NCBI GenBank assembly: GCA_015680685.1
Contig: MNCI01015960.1
Location: forward strand, 65,487 to 129,486
DNA length: 64,000 nt
Direction: 5' to 3'
Origin: Gnetum montanum
Taxonomy: Eukaryota; Streptophyta; Gnetopsida; Gnetales; Gnetaceae
Within the stretch, counting starts at the first letter, position 1. Each line of letters opens with the position of its first letter. A program made the position numbers and the translations under genes. The notes beneath the pieces are model-generated. The model was not told the origin of the DNA. It worked only from the letters and a program-made list of their open reading frames with translations, and made no database searches. Positions 24,437 through 36,384 of this stretch are shown here, piece by piece.

Positions 24437-25220
24437 TCAATTATTGTCCAAAGTAATCTTGATGGTAATCAAATTTTGATCACCTAAGGATATATATTTT
24501 ATTGGACTAGATGGTCTTTCCATCTTAGAAGGTTCAACTATATTTTTTTTTTTTTTTTGGTTCCTAAATTCAATTCCTAAGTCCTTAGCTCCCCTATCTA
24601 CTAGAATATGATTATGGTTTAATATTTTCATTTGTGAGCTCTCAGTTGGGGTCATTTTCTTAGATTCTTAGTTTCTAGAAAATGGATGTCTTTTGGTTTA
24701 GTGGCCCATACTCTTTCTTGTACATACACTTGTTTTTCATATCTATTGTGGACTAGTGTAAGAATTATGTTGACATTCTGAAGTGTCAATCCACAACTAC
24801 ACCCTTTGCTATCATTGGTAATGCATGGAATCCTTTGTGTGTGTATGGATCCTTGTGTGTATTCCTTAGAAATTTCTACAAATAAATATCTCATCCCTAA
24901 CTTAGGACCTATTGTGCTAAGCCATTCTCTTCCCATTATCATAGGAAATTCCTTGTCATTATTTTGCATGTCAATAACCAAAAAGTCTAGCAAATAAGAC
25001 CACCATTGATAGTGATCATCACGTCTTCAATTTGTCCCAAAGGAATGATGACAAATTAATCTACAACTACTAACCTTATGTTGCACTTCATTAAGGGCAG
25101 TAGGTTCCATGCCTATTATGTTTCTTAAGATATTAAATTTACTTCAAAACTTGAGTCTAGGAGATCCTTTCATGATGAATTTCCAGATACTTGTAAATAA
25201 ATCAACGGAACTCATGGATC
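24437..25220 (-). pseudogene. E2b protease remnant and end of coding region
   Basis: The catalytic loop is D-S-S-F-E-V-N-L (DSG lost). The open stretch 24993-24652 (minus) encodes FLVIDMQNNDKEFPMIMGRE and VEISKEYTQG, homologous to the E1 and E5 protease. A second open piece, 24655-24437, adds 72 codons of linker with a poly-Lys run opposite a 16-bp poly-T (about 24541-24559). Then coding ends. RT is never reached. Confidence 0.7.
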
Positions 25221-27801
25221 CATACTTTTCCTAGGAAGTGTTCTTACCTTAATCTAGTCTAATACTATATCTGTTAGCATGATAGTTTTGAGTTCTTAAT
25301 TTAATTGTTGTGGAAGCACATTGGTTGTAAGAGGATCTATCATAGGAGAAACTTGTCTCAATGATGTTCTAAGTCTACCAACCTTTTTTGGACTTGTCCT
25401 AAAGAAAGGAAGTTTCTTAGATTTTTCCTTAGTATTGCTAGTGTGATCCTCTATTTGTATATCCCCTACCCTTGTACCATTCCTCTACTAAGGTTGTGAT
25501 GGTAGTTCTCCCTACATTACAAGTGGTGATATAGGTGGTAAAGGATTAGGAAGTTAACAAACTAGCCACTGGTTGATGCACATATGGACTGGAATCCATC
25601 CTTGAAGGTGTAGTTCTATACTCTAGTGGATAGTATTGAAAAGTGTGAACTACTGCATTTCCTAGAGATATCAGATGTTGCACATAGTATCCATAAGGGT
25701 CTAGTTGTCGATATGGATACTGCTACCTCAGTGGTGACATTGCCCACAATTGTGACTATTGCCACTATTATTGATATTACTCTTGTGGTTGTGGGTAAGC
25801 TCAACTTAGATAGTAGGCTAGTTGGAAGGGTTATCAGTAGTTACCTTGAGGGTAAGGTAACCATTTTGGAATCTTGGATTAAGTACATATGCCCCTAATT
25901 CTTGCAAATGTGCCATCACAAGATAACATCCCTTAGGATGTTTGTACTGGCACACTTTACACCCTTCCTCATCCTCTCAACTTGAGCTAAAATATTCTTC
26001 CACTAAAGCAACTTTTTCTTTTTGTTCATAGTCTCTTTTCTTCTTCTTCTTCTTGCCCTTATTGAATGATTATTCAATTCTTTCTTCTATAATTTTTAAG
26101 GCTATAGTAAACTTTTAATCCACCAAGTCTCACATCTTTTCTACCTTGGTTGCTATTTTATTAACAGACCTTTGGATTGGTAGAGTCTTTTTTTGAATTA
26201 CCTCTTCCAAGGTTTCTTCCTCTTGCTTATCACATATTCATATAGCTCTTTTCCTAATAGATGTATCTCTATTGTACTCTTTGGTTGATTTTCTCTTCTT
26301 CAATTCATCTTATTGCTTTGCCACTTGATTAATGAGCTTCTAAATGCAATGGGTGGCCATTTCAGATAATATGCCTTGGGCATAAACCCCAAGGGTTTCC
26401 CTCGTTTTATTCCTTAGCCTATCAACGATATGTCTAAGCTTCTTCCTTTGGGAAAATCCATGGCTTGGGAACTTATGCAAAATTGAATAGTACCTACCCA
26501 TTACCACATCAAGGGATTCCTAGGTTCCTTGCTTCCAACCCTAGATCTACTTCCTAAGATTGGACACCCATGAGTAGGTTTGGCATTTGTCATTGAAAAG
26601 TTCTAGCATGGTACTTCATCTTCTAATTAATTAAGTTTATAACAATCTATACTAGCTTTCTACCCCTTTGATGAGTATCCTTTGGAACAATTTTAGTTTT
26701 TTTACTATTGCTCCCTATGTTTTGTAGGGCATAGCCATCATGGAATCCTTGAAAGTGGTGTTGTGGATCTACATTGTATCTACCCTAAAATTTAGGCATG
26801 TTGTTCATGTCTAACTACTTATTGCAACTATCCCTCATGTGCCTCATTGGAATGTAGATAGCTTCGTTTATGTTTATCATGCTATGAGTTACCAACATGG
26901 GTTCATCATGATCATAGTGTCTATATGCTCGATTGTAGTGATGTCACCTTTAGTACTCATACCTCTCTCTCTCTTCACATTTAGCTCTATTTCCTAATGG
27001 TTCATATTCTTCATCTTTCACATTAAAATGTATTATGCAATAGTCATGTCAATCATGAGTCTGATACCTTTCCTTGTCATGGTCTCTATACATTTGTTCC
27101 CTTCAATCAAAGTCCACCGACGATTGTAAGGATGAAGATGAAGTAGTGGGAGAATGATGCTAGCTAGTTCTTCTCTTGTAACTCTGGTATTCTTCCCTTA
27201 TTAATCCAATAGAAGCTCTTGGCCTTTAGTCTTGCTTTTACTTGAAGTCTATTGCTTCTCTTCTTGGTGTTTCTGCTAAGGCTGAATGTAGTTACATCCT
27301 CATAGGTTCTTCTAGATGGATAATAGGAGTTCAAGAATGGACTTCGTGATCCTAGTGGAGTTTCTTTGCTACAAATGCATCATCATCAAGTTCTTCTAGG
27401 ATAACAGGAGAGTTAATCTACTTTTCATTGTTATGCATATGTTTTGTCTCCATAGCAGCATCTCTCTACACTTGTACCTCTGTTGGTTGGTAGGACCCCA
27501 TCATGTGTTTGGTCACATGGTACCCTTCTTGCACATGACTCAAATTCATTTCCCATAAAGCTATTTAAACCATTGTGGGTCTTGAATGCTCTAGAGGCAA
27601 AACAACATTTCCCTATAGGTCTCTCCATCTTAACTATCCATATTAGTGAAAGATGAATGTGAAATCAGGATAGTAAGGATCATTGTGAGCACATAAGATT
27701 CTTGTCTACATAAGCATACTTTAGTCTTCATTGTTCTTTGGTCTATCATTTTCTCTTTTTATCTTTTTGGCAAGCAATAATTTCTCTTTAATTGAAGCCA
27801 T
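25221..27801 (-). pseudogene. E2b gag remnant
   Basis: Start at ATGGCTTCAATTAAAGAG (minus, 27801). A segment reading HNDPYYPDFTFIFH (about 27690) parallels HPDEYIPNFTFILH of E3. Capsid helices lie between about 26750 and 26300. The zinc knuckle reads C-K-V-C-Q-Y-K-H-P-K-G-C-Y (about 25975-25935), CX2CX3HX4C with the last Cys changed to Tyr. A Pro/Tyr-rich tail follows. Stops interrupt every part. Confidence 0.7.
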
Positions 27802-27922
27802 GTTATGAGTGTAATGCTTAAGTGTGTATATTATTAAATTTTATTTAAAGATATGAAAGTTAACTTTAGAGTTCTTGATACAATGAACTTTATAAAATTA
27901 ATTACTCAACACACATTGATAC

Positions 27923-27942
27923 ATTCCCAACAATAGCATCAA
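27923..27942 (-). promoter_or_regulatory. E2b primer binding site (tRNA-Asp type, decayed)
   Basis: Right after the 5' LTR end the minus strand reads TTGATGCTATTGTTGGGAAT. Against the Athila-type site TTGGCGCCGTTGCCGGGGAA the differences in the first 19 positions are all C-to-T or G-to-A. Confidence 0.75.
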
Positions 27943-28818
27943 TGATGAGTGGTGGAGTATTCCAACACTCTACCATATAAGTCATGAGTGTCAGTGTGTG
28001 ACCAAATCATAATCCATGAATGAAAAATGTTATTATGCTAGAAATTAATGTTAGGTTCATAATTGATGTCTTTCCGCTTCAATTTAGTGAAGTCTAAGTG
28101 TATGGTTTAGCTCTGAGTGAGGTGGATGATTGGTTGATGTTGTTGGACCCTAATTACTCTTAGTTGTGAACATGATGAAAGTGGAGAATAGCAATCTAAA
28201 TCAAAGTAATAATAGAAATGTAAATATACTCTAGCCTATAGTGATTAACGTCTAGTCCTGGTTTACTATACACACCTTGAATTCATGTAACCATTACTGG
28301 GATTACCAAGTGGAATTACTACTAGCTAAACCAAGCAATGCCACTACTGGGTTACCAAATAGCTACAATTAGCATTCCAAACCAATAGTACTCATTTCGC
28401 TTTACTAATGAACAAGTAAAGTAAAGTACTTGGAAACATAAATGATTAACCAGAAAAATAGGAAATTAGGCTAAGTAAAATAAGTAAACTAAGTGGAAGC
28501 TGCAATGATGAAAAGCAATCTTAATCTTTATTTGTGAACATGAATTGTGCCCAAGTAAAGATTACGTACAACTGCTCAACACCACACTATGGGCATTCAC
28601 TTTATTGCTAACAATGAAATAAAATTACAAGAGTTCAACTAAGGATGGAATGAAAATGTTTTGGATTATGCACCCAAGTGTTGTATTTATAGGATTGCAC
28701 ACATCTTGAGACATCACATCAATAATGATGTAGCATACACCATAACATCCTATCTATGACATCATTGCTACAATATCATAGATATGATATCATATTATAA
28801 CAAAAATCAATTCTATGA
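27943..28818 (-). repeat. E2b 5' LTR (876 bp)
   Basis: Homologous over its full length to 19622-20512. On the minus strand it ends CACTCATCA beside the primer site. The start is decayed (TCATAGAA against TGATAAAA). TATA box complement at 28684-28691. Confidence 0.9.
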
Positions 28819-28823
28819 AACAG
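28819..28823. repeat. Target-site duplication, right of E2b
   Basis: AACAG, identical to 19617-19621. After it, E2 protease sequence resumes. Confidence 0.85.
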
Positions 28824-29208
28824 TGATAGATTGATCTACTAGCTCTAATTTGATGCTGCTCTTTTTCAAAGGAGGTAGGTTCCAAGCCTTGTACATTTCT
28901 TGAAAAATTAAGTTAACTCTGAAACCTAAATCCAAAACAGCCTTGCATGGTTCATTTCCTATAATATGTAAGTAGATGAGCAAAATCCTAGGATCAAATC
29001 ACTTTCTAGGAAGGTGGTTAACCTTTATCCAATCTGTGCATGCATGGGTCAAGATGACAGTGTGAATTTAGGGAGATTTTTTGTTCAAAGGTAGCTTGGT
29101 ATGATCTTCAAAGGTAGAAGTAGTAGGCTTGGCAACAACTTGTTTGTAAGGGCCTTATGAGGCTACTGGTTCTAAAGAATGGCCTTTTACGAGGCTTAGG
29201 TTTAAGAC
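28819..29208 (-). pseudogene. E2 protease N-terminal part and gag end
   Basis: The minus strand reads LDLGFRVNLIFQEMYKAW-like sequence (28960-28870), with DSG decayed to DLG. It is preceded by the KPRKRPFFRT-type gag tail (about 29190), as in E1 (about 1230) and E3 (about 39760). It is cut by E2b on the left and the solo copia-like LTR on the right. Confidence 0.7.
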
Positions 29209-30434
29209 TAAGGATTATAGAATTTAGAAGGGGGGATGAATAAGTTTCTCAAATTAAAATTTACAACCACAAAAACCACAATCAAATTTACATGGTTCCC
29301 TAACTTAGGTACGTCCATACTTAGAGGGTAAAATTCTTGTACACCTTTGAACTTTATTTCTCTCAAAAGTGGTTTTAAGGGAACCACATCCTATACAAGC
29401 TCTAAGCTTTGCTCCAGAGTGATTCTTCGCTACGAATCCACTCAATCCAGCTAAGTCCTGACAAGCTTAGAATGCGGTTTCAAGGATCCCACAACCTTTA
29501 CAAATTTTGCTCTACTCCAAAGTGTTGTGACACTACACCAACCACTCAACCCAACCAAGTCTCAACAAGCTCAATGATGATGCCTTCTCAATATTGGATC
29601 AAACCTAATGGGTTAACAAGAGAGAAAACAATTACAAGGAAAAATATTAATAAATGATGTATCCTTATACTTTGAGGAAAAGTACAATAAACAATCAATA
29701 TAACAGTACAAATGATGTTACAAAGAAGTACACAAGTACAATAGATTAGATTATGAAGGCTTAATGTAGACTATTCACATTTACATGCATTCACATGCTC
29801 CATTTCCAAGAATTAATGTCTTCTTATAGCTTTGAAGTTTTCAAAAACACCTTGGAATTCATCGAATGGTCACTTAACGACTAGTGCAGACATCTCCTTC
29901 AAGATTGGGATGTCTCTCTAAAATTGACTTCAAATCTAGGAAAATATCTCTTTTGAAAGTGAGATGTCTTCTTTCCAAAGGAAACATCTCCTATTTTTGG
30001 AAGATGTCTACTCTTCAAGAAAGAAATCTCTAGGAAGATGTCTCTGAGGAGACATCTCTTCTATAGGGCCCAAAAATAAAACTGCTCACTTTGAAGGTCA
30101 AAACCTCTGGATGCCTCCAAACAAGTTCCCATAGATCCTATAACCTCCTAGACTCATCAAAATGAGCCAAAAACACTTTGAAACATGCCAAAAAAAATCC
30201 AAGTGTCATCCTTAACCAAATCAACACAAACAAATACATTTAGCTTCCTTTCAATCTTGCCAATGCTCCCAATTTGCTTATGAAGTCCTGGTCTATGATA
30301 TAGATGTTTCCTTGAGTCCTTGTCAAAGCTTCCTTAAATTCTTTTCCATGTTCTTGTCTTGTAAATACAACAACCAAACAAACATCCTTTGTTCTTTATT
30401 TTCCTTAAGGTTTTGACATATCAAAAGGTCAACA
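29209..30434 (-). repeat. Solo Ty1/copia-like LTR in E2 gag
   Basis: The minus strand starts TGTTGACC and ends CTTA next to the flank; the expected terminal CA seems lost. Imperfect flanks AAGAC (29204-29208) and AGGAC (30435-30439) look like a 5-bp duplication with one change. It is homologous to 31281-32408 and 34505-35460. U3 has a dense array of AGATGTCT/AGACATCT words (about 29890-30060). The copia-like call rests on the TGTTGACC start and the AAAAGGGGGAGAT tract seen beside the related LTR at 32408. Confidence 0.7.
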
Positions 30435-31280
30435 AGGACTCCTTGAATGGATATCTGGTAGTAGATTCACTACCCTAGCAGCATTTCTTTACTATGGCTA
30501 TGTGAGAAATTCATACTATGTAGATGAAGTAGGCAACAAAGGTATTGTTAGTTGTAGTGTAAGAGTCGATGAGTGCTGAAGAGGATATAAGGGAAAATGA
30601 GACTCCCCCTTGGATAAGGTGCACTGTAGAATTTCATAGGGTAGTAATGGTAAGAGAAGGAGGCATGACTAGAGGAGTCATGCAAGGATACATGTTGCTA
30701 GACATAGTACCCTTAGGGATCAAGTTCCCTATAAGGATATTTTTGCTATGGTGGAGGTATCCCTCATGACTATGGATGTTACCATTGCTGATATTGGTCT
30801 TAAGTTTAAGAAGGAACTTCACTTAGATAATATATTTGTTGGTGGAACTCCTACCTGAAGATGCCTTGTGGATAAGGCAACCACTTGGGTGCTTGTCATT
30901 TCACTAGTTTATGATTTAAAGTGTACATCCTAGATTCTTGCAAATGTGATACCACTAGACAACATCCCTCAGGTTGTTTGTATTAGTAGATGCTATAACC
31001 ATCATCATCTATTTCAAAATCTGCAACATTCTCTACTACGGCAACTTTACCCTTGTTTCTATGATATCCCTATTTTGCATTCTTTTTCCTCCTTATTTCT
31101 TAACCACTACCCCCTTTGTCTCTTCATTCCTCTATAATCTTTAGAGATATTTGGAATTTTCCATCCAAGGAGTCCCACATCTTGTTTATCTTAGCCAATA
31201 TTTTGATGATAGATTTTTGTATTGAAAAGGTTTTCCTCCACATCACTTCATTAAGCAGTGCCTCCTCCTTATCATGAAAA
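30435..31280 (-). pseudogene. E2 gag, nucleocapsid tail
   Basis: The minus strand matches E1 gag at about 390-1200. The Pro/Tyr/His-rich tail lies at 30780-30500 with HIAIVKKC-like sequence, the decayed zinc-knuckle area is about 30990-30950, and the DKEEALLNEV-like segment near 31260 corresponds to E5 DEVLLDEAV. It is cut by copia-like insertions on both sides. Confidence 0.65.
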
Positions 31281-32408
31281 TGTAAGGATTGAGAACTTAG
31301 AAGGAGGAATGAATAAGTTCCTCAAAACATAATTAAACACCCACAAAAACCACAACCAAATTTAACGTGATTTTCCAACTTGGGTAGTCCACACTCATAG
31401 GGTAGATTTCTTGCACACCTCCAGACTTTATTTCTCTAAAATGTAGTTTGAAGGGTACCACACCATGTACAGCTCTAATCTCTACTCCAAAGTGTTTCAT
31501 TGCTATGAAACGACTCAACCCCATCAAGTTCCAACAAGTTTAAAATGTGATTTCAAGGATCCCACAACTTTTACAAATTGAGCTCCATCCTAGAGTGTTT
31601 TCATGTTGTACAAACACTCAATCCCATAGGATCATAACAAGCTCAATTACAATTCCTTCTCATAAGAATCACATCAACCCTAGTAGGACAACAAGAGAGA
31701 AAAAATAAACACAAGGAAATAATGTAACTTAAATTTACAAATCCTTGTACTTTTAAGCACAATTATATAATCAAGAAAATGATATGACAAATGAAGTACA
31801 AAAGTATAATTGAATAAAATACATAATGATCACTTTTATGTTGATAATGCTTTGACAATTCTTTCCCAATATCTAAGAGAATGAAGTCTTCTTATAGCCT
31901 CAAAGTTTCCAAATCACCTCGAAATTCATGCAATGACTATCTAACGGCTAGTGTAGATGTCTCCTTCAAGATTGAGACATCTCTCTAAAATGGACTTCAA
32001 TTACGAGAAGATATCTCCCCTAAAATTGGAACATCTCTATGGATATGTCTTCTCTGAAAAGGAGATGTTTCCTACTTTTGGAAGACGTCTTTTGCCAATG
32101 CACTTCACTTCAGTCAAGATGTTTTCTACTTTGTAAAGATGTCTTCTCAACTTTTAAAATTTGATTCCTGAGGCTTCCTCTTGCTAATTTAGCTTCCTCT
32201 TGATTGTTGAAGCATCTTTATTTAGCTTTTAGCCTTCATCTTTATCCATGCTTGTCCATGCTTCCTTGAGTCCTTGTAGTCTTGACTTTAACATCTCTTT
32301 ATAAATCTCATTTCTTGAGTTCTCATTCATGCCTTGCAAAATTATCACATTCCACAACATTCTATGTTCTCCATTTTCCTTAAGGTTTTAACATGCAAAA
32401 GGTCAACA
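31281..32408 (-). repeat. Copia-like 3' LTR (1128 bp)
   Basis: The minus strand starts TGTTGACC and ends CCTTACA. It is collinear with the solo LTR at 29209-30434. Confidence 0.75.
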
Positions 32409-32796
32409 ATCTCCCCCTTTTTGGCAATGTTCAAAACTTAAGAAAATGGGTTAGTAGTCTCTAGAATTCATCTAGTCATATATTTTCAATATAACACTAT
32501 ATTCCATAAATCACATCTTTTAAGTAATTTATCATTACCATACTCATGTCACATCATAAAATCCTAATCACTATATTAATAAATGATGTTCACATCATAA
32601 CATCCTAATCACTATATGCATAAATGATGTTCACATCATAATCAAATAATACTAGTCCACATCATATCAAATAATACCAAACACAAATTTTTCTCTTTTT
32701 TGGACATCATCAAAAAGGAGTGGAGTAGAGCAAGAGAATGCACTAGAAAAAGGTAAACTTTCATAATGAACACATGAGGGCTTGAGTACTCTAAGA

Positions 32797-32819
32797 ATAT
32801 ATATATATATATATATATA
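32797..32819. repeat. (AT)n microsatellite
   Basis: About eleven AT units. Confidence 0.95.
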
Positions 32820-33297
32820 AACATTTTGGCTAAGGAAGAACAATATTAAAAAGTACACATTGCTTAGCATTGATTGCATAAGGTTGATAAACCAATTAAG
32901 TGGTGTCCCTTATTTATTCACAAAATTAAAAGTAATGAGCCAAAAATAATTTTAACATAACTAAACCAAGCCTTATAATAAATGTCTAGGAGAATTAAAA
33001 ACCAACAGGCTAAAGCTCAAGGTTTGAGCTTTTAGAATCATGCAACCTATCTTCTGAACCAATAAGCCATTAGGGACAAATAAACCCATATTCTATCTAT
33101 GTTAATGCACCATCCAAAAGATAAAGCATAGTAATACATGCATATCCAACTTCCAAGAATTAGATCAAATATCCACAAGAAAAGTTAAGGTAACACAACT
33201 TGTCATGCTAAATATATTAAAAGATCAAACACAGCCAATCATCATTTTATCCAATATCATAAACTAATATATGATAATCATAATGAGAACAAAAATA

Positions 33298-33362
33298 GTG
33301 TGCGTGCATGTGTGCGTGCGTGCATGTGTGCATGCATGCATGTGTGTGTGTGTGTGTGTGTG
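33298..33362. repeat. (TG)n / TGCATG compound microsatellite
   Basis: Alternating TGCG/TGCATG words followed by about ten pure TG units; an alternating purine-pyrimidine run over about 65 bp. Confidence 0.95.
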
Positions 33363-34504
33363 ATTTTTTTTTACCAAAAGAGATCATGAACACTTTTTCT
33401 AATTCCAAACTACGATTGAATACTTAACATAGAGTTTACAAGTAAGTTTATATAACATATAAAGCTTAAGAGTTTTCATCAATAAAGACCATCTATAGGT
33501 AAGGATTGTAAAGATTGATAAATAAATGTTCTCGTTTACTTTCAAAACTTTACCAAATGAATAAACACTTCCTTTATAATTTTTTAGTTATGGTTGTTGG
33601 AGTGGAAAGTCTTGTTTCTTGAGTATCTTTTAGTAAAAGTATCAAAAGACTCCCCCTACACTAGTGACCTAAACATAATAAATGTTGATGAGGTACAAGC
33701 TCCACTTACATATGTGTAGATATCCTTTTTATTTTAATGCTTCCTTTGTGCCTTGTTCTTTCCAAAGAAGTAATCGTCATGGTTCTTTTATCATTAAAGT
33801 ACTACACCTACAATGCAACATTAAGATCAAGTGTGGAGACTAAGGTCTCCTATTGATAGTACTTCATGATAACTCCTCTGCAGATGTTTCTTTTCAGTAG
33901 ATTCATCAAAGGTACTAATTCAAATGCTATAAAAAAAATCTTCCAGAAGAAATTGAACTTTGTGATTTCAAAGAGAAGCTTAATGCCATATCACAAGACA
34001 TATGATGAAAGAAAAGCTTTTGGCTCATGAATTACATGCAAGGGTTTTAAACCTCTTAAAACTAATACAATCTAATTAAGAATTCAAAAGATCATTTTTC
34101 AATAAAAAAAACCTTTAAAAGTAGCACAAGCATCCATTCAATCATAACAATAAATTAATCACATCACTTTGATATATTCACAAGAGATAGCATAATCTAA
34201 TATTCAAGAGTTTTCATCTAACAATCAAATATTCCTATAATGCCCCACTAATACCAAATGTCTTCCCCTACATATGTGCTTATCTAAGCATTTGTAGAAC
34301 TTGAAGCTATTTTTCCATAGTCTTGAAACAAATGTAAGCACAAATCAGAACAATTAGTCCTACTTGATCATACAAACATCCAGAAAAAAAACATATTTAA
34401 AAACTAAGACGATTTCTAGCAAGCAAGGAAATAGAAACTTACCATAACTTACCTTACTTGCAATTGAGATGCAAAAGACTTTGTCCTCTATCATCTCAAA
34501 CACT

Positions 34505-35460
34505 CGAAGGGTACATTCCTTGCACACCTCTAGACTTTGTTTCTCTAAAATATGGTTTAAAGGATATCACACCCTATACAAGCTCTAAGCTCTGCTCTGG
34601 AGTGTTTTGCTGCTATGAAACCACTCAACCTTGCAAGGTTCCAACAAGCTTAGAATGTGGTTTCAAGGATCCCATGACCTTTACAAATTGAGCTCTACTC
34701 CAAAGTATTTTGATGTTTCACAAACACTCAATCTTGTAGGATCCCAACAAGCTAAATTATAATGCCTTCTTGCAAGAAGCACATCAACCCTAGTAGGGCA
34801 ACAAGAGAAAAATAATAAACACAAGAAAAGAGTGTAACTCAAATTTACAGATCAATGTACTTTTAAGCACAGTTCTACAATCAAGCAAATGATATGACAA
34901 ATGAAGTACAAAATTATAATTGAATATAATACATAATGACCACTTTCATGTTGATAATGCTTTCATAATTCTTGCCTAATACCCAAGAGAATGAAGTCTT
35001 CTTATAGCCTCAGAGTTTCTAAAATCACCTTGGAATTTATATAATGGCTATCTAATAGCTAGTGTAGATGTCTCCTCTGAAATTGGGATGTCTCTATGGA
35101 GACGTCTTCTTTGAAAAGGAGATCTCTCCTATTTTTTATAAACATCTTCTATTAATGCACTCCACTTCAACTAAGACATCTTCTACTTCTTAGAGATGTC
35201 TTCTCAACTTTTGAAATTTTATTCCTAAGGCTTCCTCTTGTTGATTTAACTTCCTCTCAATTGCTGGAGCATCTTCCTTTAGCTTGTAGTGTTCATCTTT
35301 ATCCATGCTTGTCCATGATCCCTTAAGTCCTTGTAGTCTCCACTTCTCTTTGTAGATCTCATTTCTTAAGTTCTCATTCATGCCCTATAAAATCATCACA
35401 TTCCACAACATTCTATGTTCTCCATTTTCTCTAAGGTTTTGACATACCAAAAGGTCAACA
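34505..35460 (-). repeat. Copia-like 5' LTR, missing its last ~100 bp
   Basis: The minus strand starts TGTTGACC at 35460 and is collinear with 32408-31395. Homology stops near 34505, and the terminal CTTACA and primer site are absent. Confidence 0.65.
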
Positions 35461-36384
35461 AAATGTACCTCCCTCTTACGAATGGAGTGGTCATTGTGGT
35501 ACTCTTTTACAGTTTTGCGTTTTTTGAGCTTATCTTTTTCTTTGGCCATCTAATATATAAGCCTTTAGATTTGATGGACCCATATTTCAGAAAGTCTCCC
35601 CTAGGCATAAACCCCAATATTTTTGCTTATTTCATTCTTAAGCCCATCTATGATATGGTGTAGCTGATCCTTTTGGAAGTATCCATGGCCTAGGCATTAG
35701 TGTAAAAGAGAATAGTACCTACCCAAGGTTGCATTCAAGGATTCATGATTTCCTTATTTCCATTCTTGGATCTCTCTCCACAAGTTGGACACTTTGAAGT
35801 AGGTTTAATACTTGTCATTGAAAAGCTTCAGTAGCATACTCCATCAACAAATAGATTCCAATTCTAAGAACTAGTGCCAGCTTTCAACTTTCTTACTAAG
35901 TGTCCTTGGGAATAGTTTTGGCTTTTTCCATTCATTTTTGATGTTTTGTAAGGCATAGACATCATGAAAGACTTGTAGATGATTTTGTGGATCTGAGTTA
36001 TATCCCCCTTCAAATCTAGAAATATTGTTCATATCTAGCCTCTTGATTCAACTATCTTTCACGTGCCTAGTTGGAACTCTAACTACCTATAAAATATTTA
36101 ACATATTTCTGATAGCCAGCAAAGGCTCATCATAGTCATAATGATCTCAGTGATCTTTGTCATGGAAATGATGCTTTTGGTAAGTTCTACTATGTCTTCT
36201 TTCTCTATGATGCTTCTCCCTTTGTTTTTGTTCTTGCCTTTGTTTTTTATTATCCTAATCGGATCTACGTTCATCCCTATCTTGTCATTCATCTCCATCC
36301 TGGTCACAATTATTCTTTCTTTTACCTCATCTTTTGCTCCTCTTGTCAAAGTTGGAGGAAGAAGACAATGAGGATGATAATGAG
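35461..36384 (-). pseudogene. E2 gag, capsid region
   Basis: The minus strand aligns with E3 gag 38050-38890. It runs from the charged segment after the Ser-rich tract (ORF 36439-36098, of which only the part below 36385 is E2), through the capsid helices (about 35990-35750), to the EEYN-like region near 35480. It is cut at 36384 by E3 and at 35461 by the copia-like element. Confidence 0.7.
36380..36384. repeat. Target-site duplication, left of E3
   Basis: ATGAG; the right-hand copy at 45355-45359 is ATGTG (one difference). Confidence 0.65.

Larger units (their letters stand above)
19622..28818 (-). mobile_element. Element E2b: non-autonomous Athila-type element with gag and protease only
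   Basis: Two LTRs of one family (27943-28818 and 19622-20512) flank the element, with a perfect 5-bp target duplication AACAG at 19617-19621 and 28819-28823. Inside, on the minus strand, are a primer site, gag, protease, a post-coding purine/U-rich region, the 51-nt hairpin, a short 3' ORF and a PPT. Reverse transcriptase, RNase H and integrase are absent: about 100 bp after the protease-linked frame ends (24437), the sequence is already the post-pol motif (CATGGGGGAGATG, about 24340). Confidence 0.85.
32409..34504 (-). other. Internal region of the copia-like element, non-coding
   Basis: A+T-rich, with only short ORFs. Two words CTCCCCCTACACTAG (about 33651) and TTCCCCTACATATGTG (about 34262) resemble the post-coding purine blocks of copia elements when read on the minus strand. 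Contains microsatellites. No primer site is visible next to the 5' LTR, consistent with a deletion there. Confidence 0.5.
31281..35460 (-). mobile_element. Copia-like LTR element without coding capacity, in E2 gag
   Basis: A 3' LTR (31281-32408) and a 3'-truncated 5' LTR (about 34505-35460) flank about 2.1 kb of internal DNA. A purine tract (minus AAAAGGGGGAGAT, 32421-32409) abuts the 3' LTR. E2 gag reads on from both sides (GGGAGGTACATTT to the right, TCATGATAAGG to the left). No gag or pol similarity is seen inside, so it is a non-autonomous or internally deleted element. Flanking duplication is unclear (GAAAA against AAATG). Confidence 0.65.

Noticed and set aside
30569-31137. Plus-strand ORFs as host genes
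   Set aside because: They are antisense shadows of E2 gag, which reads on the minus strand with clear homology to E1, E3 and E5.
33298-33362. Functional Z-DNA or regulatory element
   Set aside because: It is a plain compound TG/TGCATG microsatellite in a decayed element; nothing supports a function.
34443-34510. Primer binding site of the copia-like element (tRNA-Met type)
   Set aside because: No TGGTATCAGAGC-like complement is present next to the truncated 5' LTR.
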